Positions 36,701 through 50,582 of a stretch of DNA of 64,000 bases are shown here, piece after piece. A model generated the notes under the pieces. It was given only the letters and a program-made list of their open reading frames with translations, ran no database searches and was not told where the DNA came from. The translations under genes were made by a program, and so were the position numbers. The stretch covers positions 8,587,799-8,651,798 of the forward strand of contig NW_024104532.1 of assembly GCF_003945595.2 (NCBI RefSeq), in the 5' to 3' direction. Source of the stretch: Pipra filicauda (taxonomy: Eukaryota; Chordata; Aves; Passeriformes; Pipridae). Position 1 is the first letter of the stretch. Every line of letters begins with the position of its first letter.

Positions 36701-39700
36701 CTGCACTGTTAGACCAGAACCTGACCTCAACATTTTCTGTCTAAAAACAGCACTCAAAGGTGAAGAAACAAAAAGGTGTAAAGGGAAAATAAAAATATTG
36801 CCAAGTATCGTCACATTCATTTCACAGAGTTGGATACACAATCACCAAATAGAGAGTCATCTCAGTCACAGGAGAGTTTGGAAGGAAGATCATCTAACTC
36901 AAACTCCCTACTCAAAGTAGGGCCAAGTAGAAGAGGTTGCTCAGTTTCCAAACTGCTCAATTTTCTGTACTTCAACTTGTGCCCATTTGAAAAGTTTTTC
37001 CTTCACCACTTCTGGTGGAGATAAGTCTTAATAACCAGTTATGCCCTTGCCTCTACTAAAAAGACTTTGGAAAGTCACTCACCTCCTGCAAAATTATATT
37101 AATAAAGTTTATATCCTATCAATATAAATATACATTTATACATCAATAAAAATGCTAAGTGACATCAATTATCTCAAAACAAGACTGTCTTCAAAGGTGC
37201 CAAGTATTCTTAAAGAAATAATGGCTTCTAATACAGGTTCTCTAATACTGTTGGTCTTCAGGCCTGACAGATTATTGATATAAATTGCATGTAATTAGCC
37301 TTGTTAAAACTTATAGTACAATAAAACTGCTATATGAAGGAACTCACTACATTAATTAGCACTCAAGTCAGAACCCATACTTTTGCAGAAGATTTCCCAG
37401 ACTGATACAGCAGTTTGACTCTGCACAGCCCATGTCTTGCAGGAGGACAAGAATCTGACCATAGAGACAGTCTGTCATCAGTCTTTTATCAGCTCCTTTC
37501 TGCTCCAAGGCACAACACATGGATTGCACAGGATGCAGACTAGTGCAGGAGCACAGTTCATTTTGAAGCACCTTCCATGCTCAGTGATATCTGAGAGGAG
37601 CCAGGGACACAGAGCAGAAAACTTTGAGAGTTAATGTGCACAGGACAATGTGTGTACACATTATCAGAAATTAGAATATGGGAAGATTTTTCCTGAGGAA
37701 AGGAATTCTGTCCCTCCCTCCCCCATTTTGACAAATGAGGATCATTAGCCAGCAAGAAATCAAGAGAAGCCTCTGTTGTTCCAATTACTTCCTTTGCTCC
37801 CACGGGTGTGACAGCTTCACACAGCACATCTCAAATAGAGCAGTTAGTTTTCCATTCCCCCATATCTCAACATAACACTATTTCCAAGATCACATGTGAG
37901 CTTATTTATAACTAACCCGTGGCTTTTTATTGTTATTGATAACAAATATGAAGAGGTGAATGACAAAGCCTGGTTACAAAGCCCAGTTGTGCTCCACCTT
38001 TCCCATCTTTTCCTTTTACCTCTACCCTCCACGTCTTCCCCCTCAAACAGGAGCAAGCAATCCTTCAGCCAAAGAAGGAGGTTTCTACTCTTCCTTTGTG
38101 TAAAACAGCTTGGAAAACAGGTAACTAGAATGAGACATTGCTTTCTGCTGGAGTGGATCCAAACCTGCTACTCCCTGTCAGAAGGGGGAGTCAGGAACAG
38201 CAAACTAGTGGCTCTGCAGCAAGAGCAGTCCCTTCTGGCCTCCCTACGGAAGCTGTGCCATTGACAGAAAGAAAAAGAAACCTTCCAGAAAGTCAGAAAT
38301 AGAAACCAGCAGGTAAAAGAGTTGCCCGGAGGAAGGAAAACATGAGTTGTCAGTTCTTGCTGCAGAGCTATTTATACACTTTATCCATCGACATGGATGT
38401 GAAAGCGATCTCTGGGAGCAGAGAGCAGAGGTGATTTCACAGGCACTGCATTTAGCCCTCCTCTCCCACCACCACTATAATGATTGCACACAACTGACTT
38501 CCCAGATAAATTGCTTCTGATTCATGCCTGTGTGAAGTCAGAGTAAACCACTTAATTAGATTAACTGACCTAATAAGCAGGGAGCAGTGTAGAGATCTTA
38601 AAGCTCCAGTTTTCCTCCCCCAGGGACATCCTTCACACACCTAACCAAAGGGTTGGTTTCTTATATCATAACAACAAACAAAACCTCCCAAAGGTGCACC
38701 CAAATTGCCTCAGCAATAACCTCTCTAGAGGTCTTACAATCCTTTAACCTCAACATTCAGAGTTAAAAAGTAAAAAAAAAACCCAGCCAGTTACATGCCT
38801 TAAAACATCAGACGTGTTTCATTGTAGGTGAAGTACAGAGTCCATTCCTTTAAATTAAACCAAAAGACATTTCCTTCCCCTCCTTTCCCTGATCCCTCTC
38901 ATCTGTAGGATGGGGCACGCTGCTTTTCCCTTAAGAAGCACACCAGATTTCCTGTCTTAAACACACTCTATAATTAACAACCAGCAAATAATGAGTACCC
39001 AGGATATATAAGTCTATTAGAGTGCTGGCAGTGCTAAAGACTCACGCTGTTTCACTGTGAGCTCCACTTGAAGAGGTGATTTATGGAGGACATTTTTTCA
39101 TTAAGTAATAGCAAATGGTTTCCACCCTCACAGTACCCAGCAATCTTCTGGGAACAGAACAGCGATATTGAGTCCTTTTCTGGAGAGGAACATTTCAAGG
39201 GCTTTGGCTAGAACATAAAATGACAATCATTTACTCAAGGTCAGGAAAAAATAAGGGGAAATACAACCATAGGTTAAGCATAAGATGCTTGATTGCATAA
39301 GGTCTGTCAGTTAGAGAAGTAATACAGTTGCTTTAAAAGCTACCAGGAGCTCTGACTGTACCCATGCAGAAACAAAGAGGGCCAGATTGTCACCAGGTGT
39401 CTCAAAATATCATTACTATTGCTACTTCTGCAGTCATTATTACCCCTGAACAGCTAAGCTCCCATTCCCCTTAATTACTCTAAATACTTCTACTTTGAGT
39501 AAATCATACACAAAGCTCCACTACAAAGTGACAAAGCTCTCAGTACTGCCTGTGTGCCAGCTAATACCACAATAACATTGGTGCCTAATCATTTCAATTA
39601 CCGACTTCCTTCTCCCTTAGGAGTAACCACACAGAAGAACAAAATATAATTACATTGGCACTCCTGCTATTGCACATCTACTTCCTCTGCAGTTCCCTAG

Positions 39701-40240
39701 TGCTATTTACTATAAGACTATGCCTGCTAATAGGGATTTCTCCATTGTGCAGACATGCAAGAATCAAAATATCATAATTATAATACCCTGCCCTTTCCAG
39801 GCAACTAATTTAAGGCATCCAAATATTGCAATAATATCAAAATAAATTTTATTACATTCATGGGTATTATGTTTCACATATCATGGATACAGACCCTGAA
39901 TTATCAGTGACAGCACACCAAAGCACTGGCAGAACTAGTTAAAAACTGGAGTCTTGGCTTTCAAAGATCCAACACTGATTTTTCTCAAATGTTTTCTTCC
40001 CCTTGCCTTAATTAAAAAATATTGCCAACATTGAAAGATCTCAGCTCAGGAGTCCAAGTAAGTACATACAGCTACTAACACAGCCTAGTTTTCTGCATTG
40101 CCAAGAAGAGATTTTGCTGTGACCTGGTCCCACAAGAGAGAAATACCAGGCAGAAAATCACCTCCATATATTAAATTTTTTCAACACCTCTTTTGTGTTT
40201 TAATAAAGGTTTTTCTGATGAATCAGCACAGTCCTGCAAT
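33796..40240. other. SLIT3 upstream intron: unique sequence
   Basis: No exon or RNA gene recognised. It includes a GC-richer stretch at about 35400-36350 with several overlapping open frames on both strands and no domain, the 26-bp tandem at 36418, and smooth AT-rich, repeat-free sequence from about 38450 to 40000. Confidence 0.6.
36418..36462. repeat. 26-bp tandem duplication (about 1.7 copies)
   Basis: The motif agagcaagcaaaggcca occurs at 36418 and again at 36444, so the period is 26 bp. The second copy diverges after ggccata. A small local duplication. Confidence 0.85.
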
Positions 40241-40286
40241 ATCCTTGTGGGTCCCTTCCAACTCGGCGCGTTCCGTGATTCTGTGA
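40241..40286 (+). mobile_element. CR1 LINE 3' end (plus orientation)
   Basis: Reads atccttgtgggtcccttcca, then actcggcgcgttccgtgatt, then ctgtga. This is the CR1 3' terminus, with three CpGs in the stretch that in other copies reads like actcaggatattctatgat. Only about 45 bp is recognised. Confidence 0.82.
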
Positions 40287-43200
40287 GAGCAGGACAACAG
40301 GATACAGAATCTTAAAGTCCCTATGTAATTCGAGGAGCGAGCTGGACACTGGAAAAGCAGTTTATTTCAAATACCCACCTGAGCCTTGGAAGACCCTCCC
40401 TCCCTATAATATCTCTGTATCACGGCAAAAGGGAGAACAGAGACAGCAGGCAGGTAACACCAACACACAGGTGGGTGTTCTCTGGCCAAGGACATGGCAC
40501 TTCTGCAGTGCTCACTGGAACACAGCCAAAGACGTGGATTCATCCCACTCCTGAAATCACCATAAATCGGAAAGCACACAATTTCCTCTCAACACACACA
40601 ACAGTTGCTACGTGCTTACTTTTCCATTTAAATTGACTTTGTAATAGCCTGAAGATGAGAGGAAAGCAAGTAAAGAGTTCAACAATTTGTTCAGTCATCA
40701 TGACTTTACTACTTCTCTTAATTTCTTTCCTTCAGTGCCTCATATAACAGAGGAGATTTTGCAAAAACTACAGCTCCACTCTGGAATAAAGAGCTGTTTT
40801 CTCAGAGTTCAAACGAGCACAAGTGCTGAGCTATAATAAAAAAGGGGCTCTGCTTTCTGAGCTTGGTGAGGAGGATGAAATGGGAGGTGATCCATATCCA
40901 CACTCACTTTGAGGGATGACAAGCAGCTCCCTGGGGACTCCCTGAAACGCAGGGCAGGCAGAGCCCCTCACATGGGGCATTCCCAGGGTTTGCCTGGGAG
41001 ATGCTGTGAATATATGCAATTTGTGGATGTTCTGATCCCAAGAGCTCTTTAACACACAGAGTGTCACCTCCTGCCTTCTGGATATGATATCACAACCCTC
41101 TCCTGTCACTGCCCTGGAGAGGATTTGCTGTTGAAATCCAACAGGTCCAAATCAGACCAAACACTTAGAGAGTTACTATAAATCTTATATGGCCAAACGT
41201 GCTTTCCATAATGCATCTGTGAAAACACTCCTAAACTCTTCTTTACTTGAGAATCTTAATCTGCCTCTCTTAAAAACACAAAAACTGCTCTTTGTGCTCC
41301 CTTGGGAAAAAAGGGATTGTAATTGTCCTCTGCTCATCAACCAACTGGAAAGGAGCCATATTTTTAAAAATCCCATGGATTATTAAATCCTCCAGGAGCC
41401 AGAAGATGTGCTAGCTGCAATTTTTACTCTCCTGAAAGCCCTGGGCCTTCTAAGGTCCCTTCCCACGAGCATCAACAATCAGATAAAATCACACTGCAGT
41501 AGTTTTTACATCAGCAGTAACATACATATACAGGTAACACACAACAATGTTTCTTAAAGAATTCCTGAATTATTAACTAAAACTGTTGTTTAATGCCAAC
41601 ACACTTTTCTGTCATCTCTCCACTCATGACATTTTCCAGAAATGTAATTTGTCACAACCTGTACTTTTCCGTGTATGCCAAGGGACATATTTTAGCCGAC
41701 AAGCAAAAGACCTTCCACCTGCCCAAATTTCTTCTTAACACTACAAAACACTCATGTTTGAGGCATTTGGTAGTTTGCTAAAGAGAAAAATATATTTTAA
41801 ATATATAAAATCAGTTTGCAAAAGCAATTATTTCACTTTTAATACATCTACTAATATCCTGCCTGTCACAATAATTTCTGTTATCTAAAATAGCCTGTGC
41901 TGCTCAGAAGGTCCCTCAAAAAGAAGTAAAAAACAGTAGTTACCACAACTACACACATTTATTTCATGGGAATCCATGCAGGACTCTTAATATCCCTTAA
42001 CCAGGATAATGAAGGAGACAAGTAGGAGTTCAGGACTTGCACGCCTTGTCTTGCTCAGAACTGAATTCTATTAATCTTAATTACTTTAATTCATGATGTT
42101 TAAAGCTAAAGTGTAGATCAGAGTGAAAGCTCAGATGTTTCAGTGGTCCTATACTGTAATGCTGTCCTTGGGTTTTAAAAAGGAAGGAAGGATGGATTTG
42201 GAGAATTCACTTTTAGTCTAAGTTTTCAAATACCCAAGGAGTCTGGATTTCATCCTGCCAGAAGAGTCTGCAACACCCATTTTACTAACAGGGACATCCT
42301 TGCTTACAAGAGACAATGCATTCCAAGATGAAGACTTCCATTTCTACTACTAGTACAGTATAAATAATATTTGTATTATTTAGGATAAATACTGTAAAAT
42401 TAGGAGCCAAGTTAATAAGTGATATTTGTTATTTTAATTATTAAAAAATGCAGCTTAACTGAAGTCTGATGGAAAGTGTATTTCCACAGAGTTCCAATAA
42501 ACTGTCTTTGACATCCACAGCTGCAGCATTTTCCTAATATTATCAATATTGCAAAGGGTAGAAGGGGACACAAAGCATCATTTGGCAAGTGCCACATAAT
42601 TCTTCAGCACTATCACTCCCTTCCACTCAACTTGCCTAATGTTAGAGATGAAAAGAGCAAAATCATCCATTATCACAGGCCTGATTCAGCAGCTCTATAA
42701 GTTTTAAGTACTTTTATGTGACAGAAGTGCCTGTAGGAAAAAAGCTGGTGAATAAACATTTAAGGGCTTTTGCTTGCTACTATTCCTGGGACAAAGGACG
42801 TTCAGAGTTTGACTGGGATGTGTCTTTAGCCAGTGTTACTTGATGAGAAATCACCACCTGTATTTGAATATTCTCTGGGGATGCAGAAATCCCTCCAGGC
42901 AGGACTGCAGATCACTTCAGAGGGGGACTCTTGCCTTGGCAGTGGGAGACGTGATTCAACACCCGCTCAGCCAAAGGGAGATCTGATGGGGTGTCTCACT
43001 CCACTTGATTTTGCTTAGAAGGAAGAACTAGCCTGAAAAATTCTCCTGAAGTTAAGCTGAATTCTCAAGCAGTTTCCAATGCCTGAGTAACTCTGCTGCC
43101 TACAAAGGCACTGTGGTGGTGTATTGGCATTTGTTGTCACAACTGAACACAAGAAACTGTTGGAGCTCATCCAAGGAAATCATACAGCACTGACCAAGTA

Positions 43201-43732
43201 TCAGCTCATAAGGTGAACACCATTCAGCTTTCAGAAATATTTGTCCACAGAGCTCTTGACAGTGTGTGACCATATATGACTGATATATTTAAAAGAAAAC
43301 TGACTTTCAAATCAAATTATAAATAATTGTATTATTTATCAGATACATGAATGACCCACTTTGCTGCAAGATTACACAATCTATTCAGTTTTCATGTATT
43401 GTATCTGAATGAATAAATGATTTACACAACGTCTAATCAAGGAGAAGATACATTAAATTTAGTACTTCTAGTATCTCTGATATTTTTTAACTGTCTGGAT
43501 ACTAAGAAATCATCAGGTACGTAGAACCTGGTACTGTTTGGAATGAGCAGAATTTGTCAGTAAGGGAATCCAGCTCACCTTGGAGCAACACTGGGCTTAG
43601 ATACTCGCATTTCAGGGAAAGGAAAAGGCAGAGGGTGATACTGGGTGCCAGGAGGAGCATGGCAAAGAAAATCAGAAATTCTGTCAGAGAGCCAAGGAAC
43701 AACATTGGAAATCACCACCATTTTTCATCATC

Positions 43733-43749
43733 TTTTTTTTTTTTTTTTT
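43733..43749. repeat. Poly-T tract
   Basis: Seventeen consecutive Ts followed by cag. On the transcribed minus strand this is a poly-A run, so it is not an acceptor for SLIT3. Confidence 0.85.
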
Positions 43750-44410
43750 CAGTATTCATCTGAGTATTACTGACCTGAGAAAGACGAGGATGAGCAAGGA
43801 GCTGTTGATACAGCACTGACTGTCCCAGCTGACTAATGCAAACACTGCATGTGAGCTACAGGAATCCAAGACTGGTCACAGGACAAGGCTGAAGATATGT
43901 GAACCTTTCTCCATATCAACAAAACTGGCTTTAAACGTCTGAACTAAACTTCTGAACTAACCCTGAACAAGAGACAGCAAAACAAATGCTATTATTACAC
44001 ACAGCAAAACAGCCTATGAACTCCTGGGTTAAAAATTCAAGCTTTTACAGCGAGAAAACCAAATAACTATTAGTAAAATAATTTAGTTTACCATCTTAAA
44101 ATCCACTGTGGCTTGCTCATTAACTACCAGCGGTCTAGTTGTTTAATAGTGTTGCCTTGCCTATTTGTCATGCATAATAGCATTTCTTTTGGTTCATTTC
44201 CTCTCTGCTGCCTTTAGGAAGGGACACAATAAATTACTTCATACTTTATGTCATTCTTTAAAAATTGTTTATAGTTTAAGCACTAAAATGATGGTCTTAA
44301 ATCTATGCTGGATGATGAAACACTATTCTCAATATGCACAGAGTTTAAGACTATATTGAATGAATGCTGCTGGTATAAAAAACACAAAGTAATATCTCAA
44401 AGAAGTTTCA

Positions 44411-44448
44411 GTCTTGATCAAATGTATTAGTCTTGATCAAATCTATCA
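44411..44448. repeat. 19-bp tandem duplication (2 copies)
   Basis: gtcttgatcaaat is repeated at 44411 and 44430, followed by gtatta in the first copy and ctatca in the second. Confidence 0.85.
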
Positions 44449-45789
44449 AGCTAGTCAAAATAAAGATGGGTCTCTTAAAGTACTTAGATGCTTCCAGGAT
44501 CTTCAAATGCTTCAGCATTTTTCAGATGCTTCAAAATCACGTATTTTGAAGGAAAATCTCCACAAACCAGACTGGAAATACCATTAACACCTCACAATCA
44601 ACATATTTCCCCTTCCAGAAATAGCCTTAAAGTTTCATATAGAAAAAAATCACGGAAAGCCCTAATTCAGTGCTTAGTAATAAAGAAGTTTTATGAAAAT
44701 GAAACTGCTGAGATAGCAAAAAAGGATTATTTAAAATTCTCAGTAACAAAAGGTTGCTTGATTCATTTCTTTAATTTCAGCATTTCAAGCGAAAACTTTC
44801 TATTCTTCAAAAAAAGTTCTGATTTCATATAAACAGTAGATTGTTAAATTGCCCTTTAACTTCATTTCCTTATATCACTCTGTTAACTTGCAGGGAAATC
44901 TCATTAGAGATGGATTTTCCAGCAGTACAATATGGTTCAAACATTCAGCCATGCAGAGTATTTAATACAAGAGCCACCCTATTAAGCCAGATGATTAAAA
45001 CATGTATGTATCCACTGGATTTTATGGCAAAGCTGCTTTAAGACCTGCAGCAATGGAGAGAGACAGAAGAGTTTTAGACCATATTTTAATGATTCCCCAG
45101 AAAATAACCTTCTCCATACACCTGGCTGAGGGTGGGCAGACTCAGAGGATACCTGCTGGCAGGGCTCTTGCTCCAGGCAGCAGTGAAACAATTCTAGTAT
45201 ACTCCAGATTCTTTCATTACTTTGAAATTTAGGGAAGAGGTGAATATGAAATGACTTCATTACTAATTTAAAGAAGAAAAAAAAAAAAAGACAAGGATTT
45301 CAAATGCACACGGTTATACTCATTTTACACAAGTGTAAGTTGAAGAAAAAGTTACAGGAAAATAACAGATAATTTTGTAATGAAAAATCCTGCAGTATTG
45401 TTATTCTGGGGACCTGTGAGGTTGAGTACTATATTAAAGAGAAGGATCTGTTCACTAAGTCCTAAAAAGTCTTTTCCACACATTTCCAGGTTGATCATAC
45501 AGCACACACCAACAGCTGCAAAATGCTGCTCTCCAGCTTGTCTATCTAATGGCATTTTAAAATTAAAAAAAAAAAATAAAAAAGCTTGATTTCTCATGGA
45601 AATGGAAGTTCCTCATGGAGATTGAAAGTGTATCCAAAAGTAGAGAGGAAATTAACTGAGACACAAGTGCTGAAATTCTGCACCAGTATCTACCAGGAAT
45701 GACCACCTCTTCCTTGTAGAGTCCTGCTGGCCTGGGAAGGGCCAGCAAGAGGCAGAGCGAGTTTCTCCCCAGGCTTAAATCCTAAAACC

Positions 45790-46270
45790 ATGGAATCAGA
45801 GAATGCTAAGGGGTTGGAATGGACCTTAAAGATCATCTAGTCCCAACCCCCCCTGCCATGGATAGAGACATCTCCCACTATCCCAGGTTGCTCCAAGCCC
45901 CATCCAACATGGCCTTGAACACTGCCAGGGTTGGGGCATTCACAACTTCTCTGGGCAACCTGTGCCAGGGACTCATCACCCTCACAGGAAAGAATTCCTT
46001 CCATATATTAAACCTAAATTTCCCCTCTTTCAGTCTGTACCCATTAGTCTCTGTCTTGTCACTACAGTTCCTGATGGAAGGTCCCTCTCTGGCTGCCCTG
46101 GAGGCCCCTTCAGGTCTTGGAAGGTGCTGTGAGGTCTCCACTCAACCTTCTCCTCTCCGGGCTGAACAGCCCCAACTTTCTCAGCCTGTCCCCACAGGGG
46201 AGGTGCTCCAGTCCCATTATCAATTTTGTGGCCTCCTCTGGGCTTGCACCAACAGTTCCATGTCCTTATG
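45790..46270 (-). mobile_element. CR1 LINE 3' fragment, longest copy in the window (minus orientation)
   Basis: Reads atggaatcagagaatgctaa, ggggttggaatggacc, aaagatcatctagtcccaac, caggttgctccaagcccc, ggttggggcattcacaactt and cacaggaaagaattcc. It then continues into gtctccactcaaccttctcc, gctgaacagccccaactttc and aggtgctccagtccc. This covers about 480 bp, including the segment above the 3' UTR. The open frames at 45819-46332 are made of this repeat and encode no intact CR1 protein. It has a 5' truncation, as is typical. Confidence 0.95.
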
Positions 46271-46516
46271 GAAAGAAGGACACGGAACTTGGTAAATCCT
46301 GCTCGGTAAATCCTTCCCCAAGAGCCTCTCACCCAGAGTCAGGGCTGCTGAATTCCCCTTCACCATCCTAAAGCACTAGAAAAGCAGTGAGATTGCACGG
46401 TGCAAAAGATCCTGCTCTGAACACTTGTAATCCACAGTCCTGAGGTATCCCAAAACTGCCATCCAAACCAGCCTTTTATAATTTGTTTTAGGAATAATAA
46501 AAGCCCCTCTCTGTTC

Positions 46517-46547
46517 GTTTTTGTTTGTTTGTTTGTTTGTTTTTTTC
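46517..46547. repeat. (GTTT)n microsatellite
   Basis: About five gttt units followed by a T run; on the transcribed strand it is (AAAC)n. Confidence 0.88.
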
Positions 46548-47694
46548 AGAAGAGAGGATTATAAACAAATAAAATAGAAGAAAATGACATTTTATATTCA
46601 GGACATAAGTGGAATTCAGACTTTCTGCTGGTTGGGTAAGCAGTGAGCTGCAGTGACTCCAATAAATAAAATCCATTAAGTACATCCTTGAACAAAAGCA
46701 CTCCTGGCAACACTGCTCCCTTGAATAAGGTAATACTTGGGGTTTGCATGCAGAACTAATATTTTTCTAATATTTTTCTACTGGCAAAAAAGCTACCGTA
46801 GATTTTCAAGCAATTTTTTAAAAGCATTTTCAAAGGAGGTGTTTTTTAAAAAGTTAGTTTTTAAAAAGCCATTTTGTTCGTATTCAAAGTACAACTAAGC
46901 CAAAATAAATTCAGAATATGAAGACTAAAGGATGGTAAGAACTCGTTCTGCTTCTGAGTACTTTTTGCGATATAACTAAAATTTAATTCAGCAGGTGATA
47001 ACAATTCACACTTATAATTAAGGAGCTCCTTTTAACAAAAGGATAATCTCTTACACTCAGCAAAAGATTAAAACAGAATTAGTTTTCTCTATCAATTACA
47101 AAGATTGACAGTATAAATACATGGATCAGTAGATAAATCCAGTCCTCCCAACAACAAAAATCCCCTATAAAAAGGCATACGTATCCAAGTATGTTTTTTA
47201 TTTAGTAGCTAACAAGAAATCTGATTATTAACCAATTCTAAAATTATGTAAGATCTCTGATATCCTGTGACCAAATATCTCAGACCATGATGCAAATTAA
47301 GTGACCCCAGTGAAAAACTTCAACCCTTCTCCCACTTTAGTGGACGATTTCAAGGTTTTCTTGTTAAGAAAAAATATAAATATAATTTTTTATTACATTG
47401 AACATACTGAAAGTAAAGTGGTGTACAAACAGAGGAAAAAAACAAAAAAAAATTCCGATTTTTGTGTCACTAGAGTAAGGTTAAGCCCCACAGCTTTGAA
47501 GATTTCTTTGAAATGCTTTTGGAAATGTAAAAATCATCACTTCTTTGAGAAATAACTAGTGCTGCACACGGGAAAAATGCAGTGTGCACGTGGGTTTGGA
47601 CTCTGCAGTGCAGCTCTCTGGGGTAGGAAGATACTGAGAGTAACTGCAAGGGAAAGAACTGCTCTATAAAAAGTGGTTCTAAACTTCAGAGCAA

Positions 47695-47750
47695 ACATAA
47701 ATAAATAAAGAAATAAATAAACAAACAAATAAATAAATAAATAAATGAAA
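47695..47750. repeat. (AAAT)n microsatellite
   Basis: About 55 bp of aaat units with single-base interruptions (aaag, aaac). It is likely to vary in length between individuals. Confidence 0.9.
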
Positions 47751-50582
47751 ATACTAAATGAAAAGGAATGTGGGCCACTGCTCCTTTAAAACAGGATCCC
47801 AAAGGAGATATAACACATAATTTCAACATGACTAATAATGTAGGTTTTGAGGGAAAAAAAAAAAATCCCAAATAGCTCCGTACTGACAGATTTTTGTCCC
47901 TACACACTAGAATAGGAAACTTCTTAATATATAAAAAGCTTTTATGCAGCCCTTAAATAACAAGGTTTGCACACGGGGTCTGGGGAAACCAGTGCAACTC
48001 AATCATGTTCTAAGGCAATAACGCTGAAGTTTTATTACTGCAGCAGTCGGGAGGTGCTGGGAGCATCTGCCTGCTGCTCTTTGCTCTTCTTCTGAACTGC
48101 AAGTTACACACCAAGGGAAAAAGGCCACATTTATGAATTCACCAGTATCAGTCTCACTGCAGATGAAACCAAGTACCCAGTCAGGCTCACTACCCTAAAG
48201 AGCCCACAAATGCCACTTTTTAATTCTTAATATAATTTATAGGATGTTAACAGAGTCCTCTTATTTCCCTGTGTTGCAACTACACAGTTTATGTTAGAGA
48301 GGCTGGAGCCTGAAGGTGTGAAATCAGAAGATGTACCACTCACACTGCAAATTAAATCAGCCCTAGAACGCTGCTTGTGAGTTTTAGCAAAAAATAACTT
48401 TTAGAGCAAAGTTTGTGAAATTATCTGATTATCTTCAAAACTTTAACATCATAGATGGCTCAGTAAGAGCACCCAACCCAGGAGCAGCTAAAGATGTTGC
48501 ACAAAATAATTGCAGTACGTTCATATCCTCATAAAAGTATTTTAACGTGAAGACAGTATTGCTGAAAAGTTGAAATTAAGAAGACTGAAGTGTGACCTTA
48601 CACTTACAAATTCAACTTTCTTTTTAGGTTGCTTTAGACAAACAATGTACCTCCTATGCCTTAGTTTAATCCTACTCTAATAATGACCATCGATTTAAAT
48701 AATAAATACTGTATATCCTATATGCTATAAATAACAACTGTCAACATACTTCAAGAAACACAAAAGTATCATCAGCTTATGTAAAACATTAATGCTACAG
48801 TATCAGGGCAATAAATTACTATTTTTAATTAAAACAGAAAATATTCAGTTTTGAGATGAAAAGTGTTCATTTCTAAAGATATAAAATTTGAGGACAGGTG
48901 CAAAAATACTTGGAATTCTGAGACCTCCTGAATACTGTTTTTCTTCGTTTCACTCTTAAATTTACAACTACCTGTGCTAACCCTTCTCAATTCCAGTGAA
49001 GAAAGAATTATACTCCCAAGTTTTCCTCCCTTGAAACAAAAGCCTCGCAGAACTGAATTACAACCCCCTGAAAACAGAGATTTAATAGAACCATCAAAGC
49101 ACCACAGCTGCACTATTGGATACCACTCTAATTAATATTACATAATCCATACAACACATGTGATCAATTTGGAGCTCCCAGGCGGTTCTTAAGTGAATGA
49201 ATGCAATTTGTAAGCTCTGATCTGTCACTTCCACTTAGAGCAGAAGTGTCCAAATTTCATATTACATTGTAATGCTTGCTGTAAGCCTGTATCACAACTC
49301 CAATTACCCATATAATGATCAAGTTCCACGGACATAATTAAGAAATGGGGAAGACAGGACCCGTAAAACCACGAGATGATGGCAGAGGAAAAGTAGGGAG
49401 AGAGGTAGGAAAAGAGTTACCAAAGGGTCAAGTGTAACCTGCTTGGAAAGGCTACACTTATTGGCCACGAGGAGGAATTTGTCAAAATCTGCTTTGCTTT
49501 AGGGTTATTTTGCATGAAGTGGAAAAATGAGCAGCTTAAGCTCTGTACTTGAAAGGAAAATTAGGTGTGGAATCTGGGAAAACTTCAACAGAAAGCTTTC
49601 TGCATGTCTTATTTCCTACCCCTATTCCATTACAGCAGTTAAAGGGAAGTACAGCCCCAGTCCCTCAGCAAGGCACCCAATAAAAAGAAATCTGTATATA
49701 TTCAGAGCTGATTGGCTTTGATCAGGGGAGGAACTTGCCTTACTAAAGCACAAGAGGTGCAGTTTTTACTGTAAATGCTGTACATTTCTAAATTTGAACT
49801 ATAGCCCCATTTAGAAAGACTAAAAGGTTATGCCTACTTGAGCTCAAAAGCTGTGTCTACAGCAGAAATTGGAACAGCAAAATGTAACAGATCTGAGATG
49901 TTCCTAATAGGATAAGCTTCTCATTCAGAGAAACTGAAACAGCAGGAATGGCTCCACTGCGGCAAAATTTTCAGTAAAACAAAAAAAATAAGTGTTGGAG
50001 CACTTTTACTTCAAAATTTCCCAAATAATTACATAGAATGAAACATATGGAAACATCTAAATTTCACAGACAAGAACACTTGCGAGGCATTTTTGCTAGT
50101 GAAACAAATCCAAACACTACCACCAAGGAAATCCAAAACAATTACAATTTTTCCCCAAGCAGATTTCAAGTGCCACTGTGTTGACCTGAAGCCCGTGACA
50201 GCACAGGTCTGGGAAAGAAGGTTCTGGGCTGGCAACACAACCACCTCATATGCAGCTTTTAACCTGTTTCTTTTCTCACACATACTTGCTTCGTAAGATG
50301 CTGAAACAATTAATGTAGTTTAAAAATCCTCTAGTATTGCCAGCAGAACAGTAAGTCTTTTCCAGAACTAAAATAAATCAGATTTAGTGCTTAAGAGCGA
50401 ACACACGTACGAAAAAAGATACTACAATTACGCTCCCTAAACATGGCTCCAGATAATTGTTATGCCAGCTTTCATTGAAAGAAAAAAAGAAATGAAAGAA
50501 GGGAAGAAAACCATTTTAGGAAGGGGAGGGGAAAAGCCAGGGCGGTGACGTTAGCAGTGTTCCATTATGTCCTTATTTAATT

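Larger units (their letters stand above)
40287..45789. other. SLIT3 upstream intron: unique sequence
   Basis: No exon or transposon of note. It holds a poly-T tract at 43733-43749 and a 19-bp tandem at 44411. Short open frames (for example plus 44488-44832) have no recognisable domain. Confidence 0.6.
46271..50582. other. SLIT3 upstream intron: unique sequence with simple repeats
   Basis: Two tetranucleotide microsatellites (46.5 and 47.7 kb) and otherwise unique AT-rich DNA. No exon is recognised. Confidence 0.6.

Noticed and set aside
38220..38265. Possible CR1-like block (agcagtcccttctggcc)
   Set aside because: A single short similarity without the rest of the 3' terminus; it may be chance.
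41430..41480. Possible CR1 3' end (ccttctaaggtcccttccc)
   Set aside because: Only one short block resembles CR1, and the terminal attctgtg repeat is missing.
43733..43752. Poly-T followed by cag, resembling a splice acceptor
   Set aside because: It is on the plus strand, opposite to SLIT3, and no open exon with a donor follows.
45819..46332. Overlapping open frames of 84-158 residues on both strands
   Set aside because: They lie inside the CR1 3' fragment at 45790-46270 and are translations of repeat and flanking DNA, with no intact CR1 protein domain.
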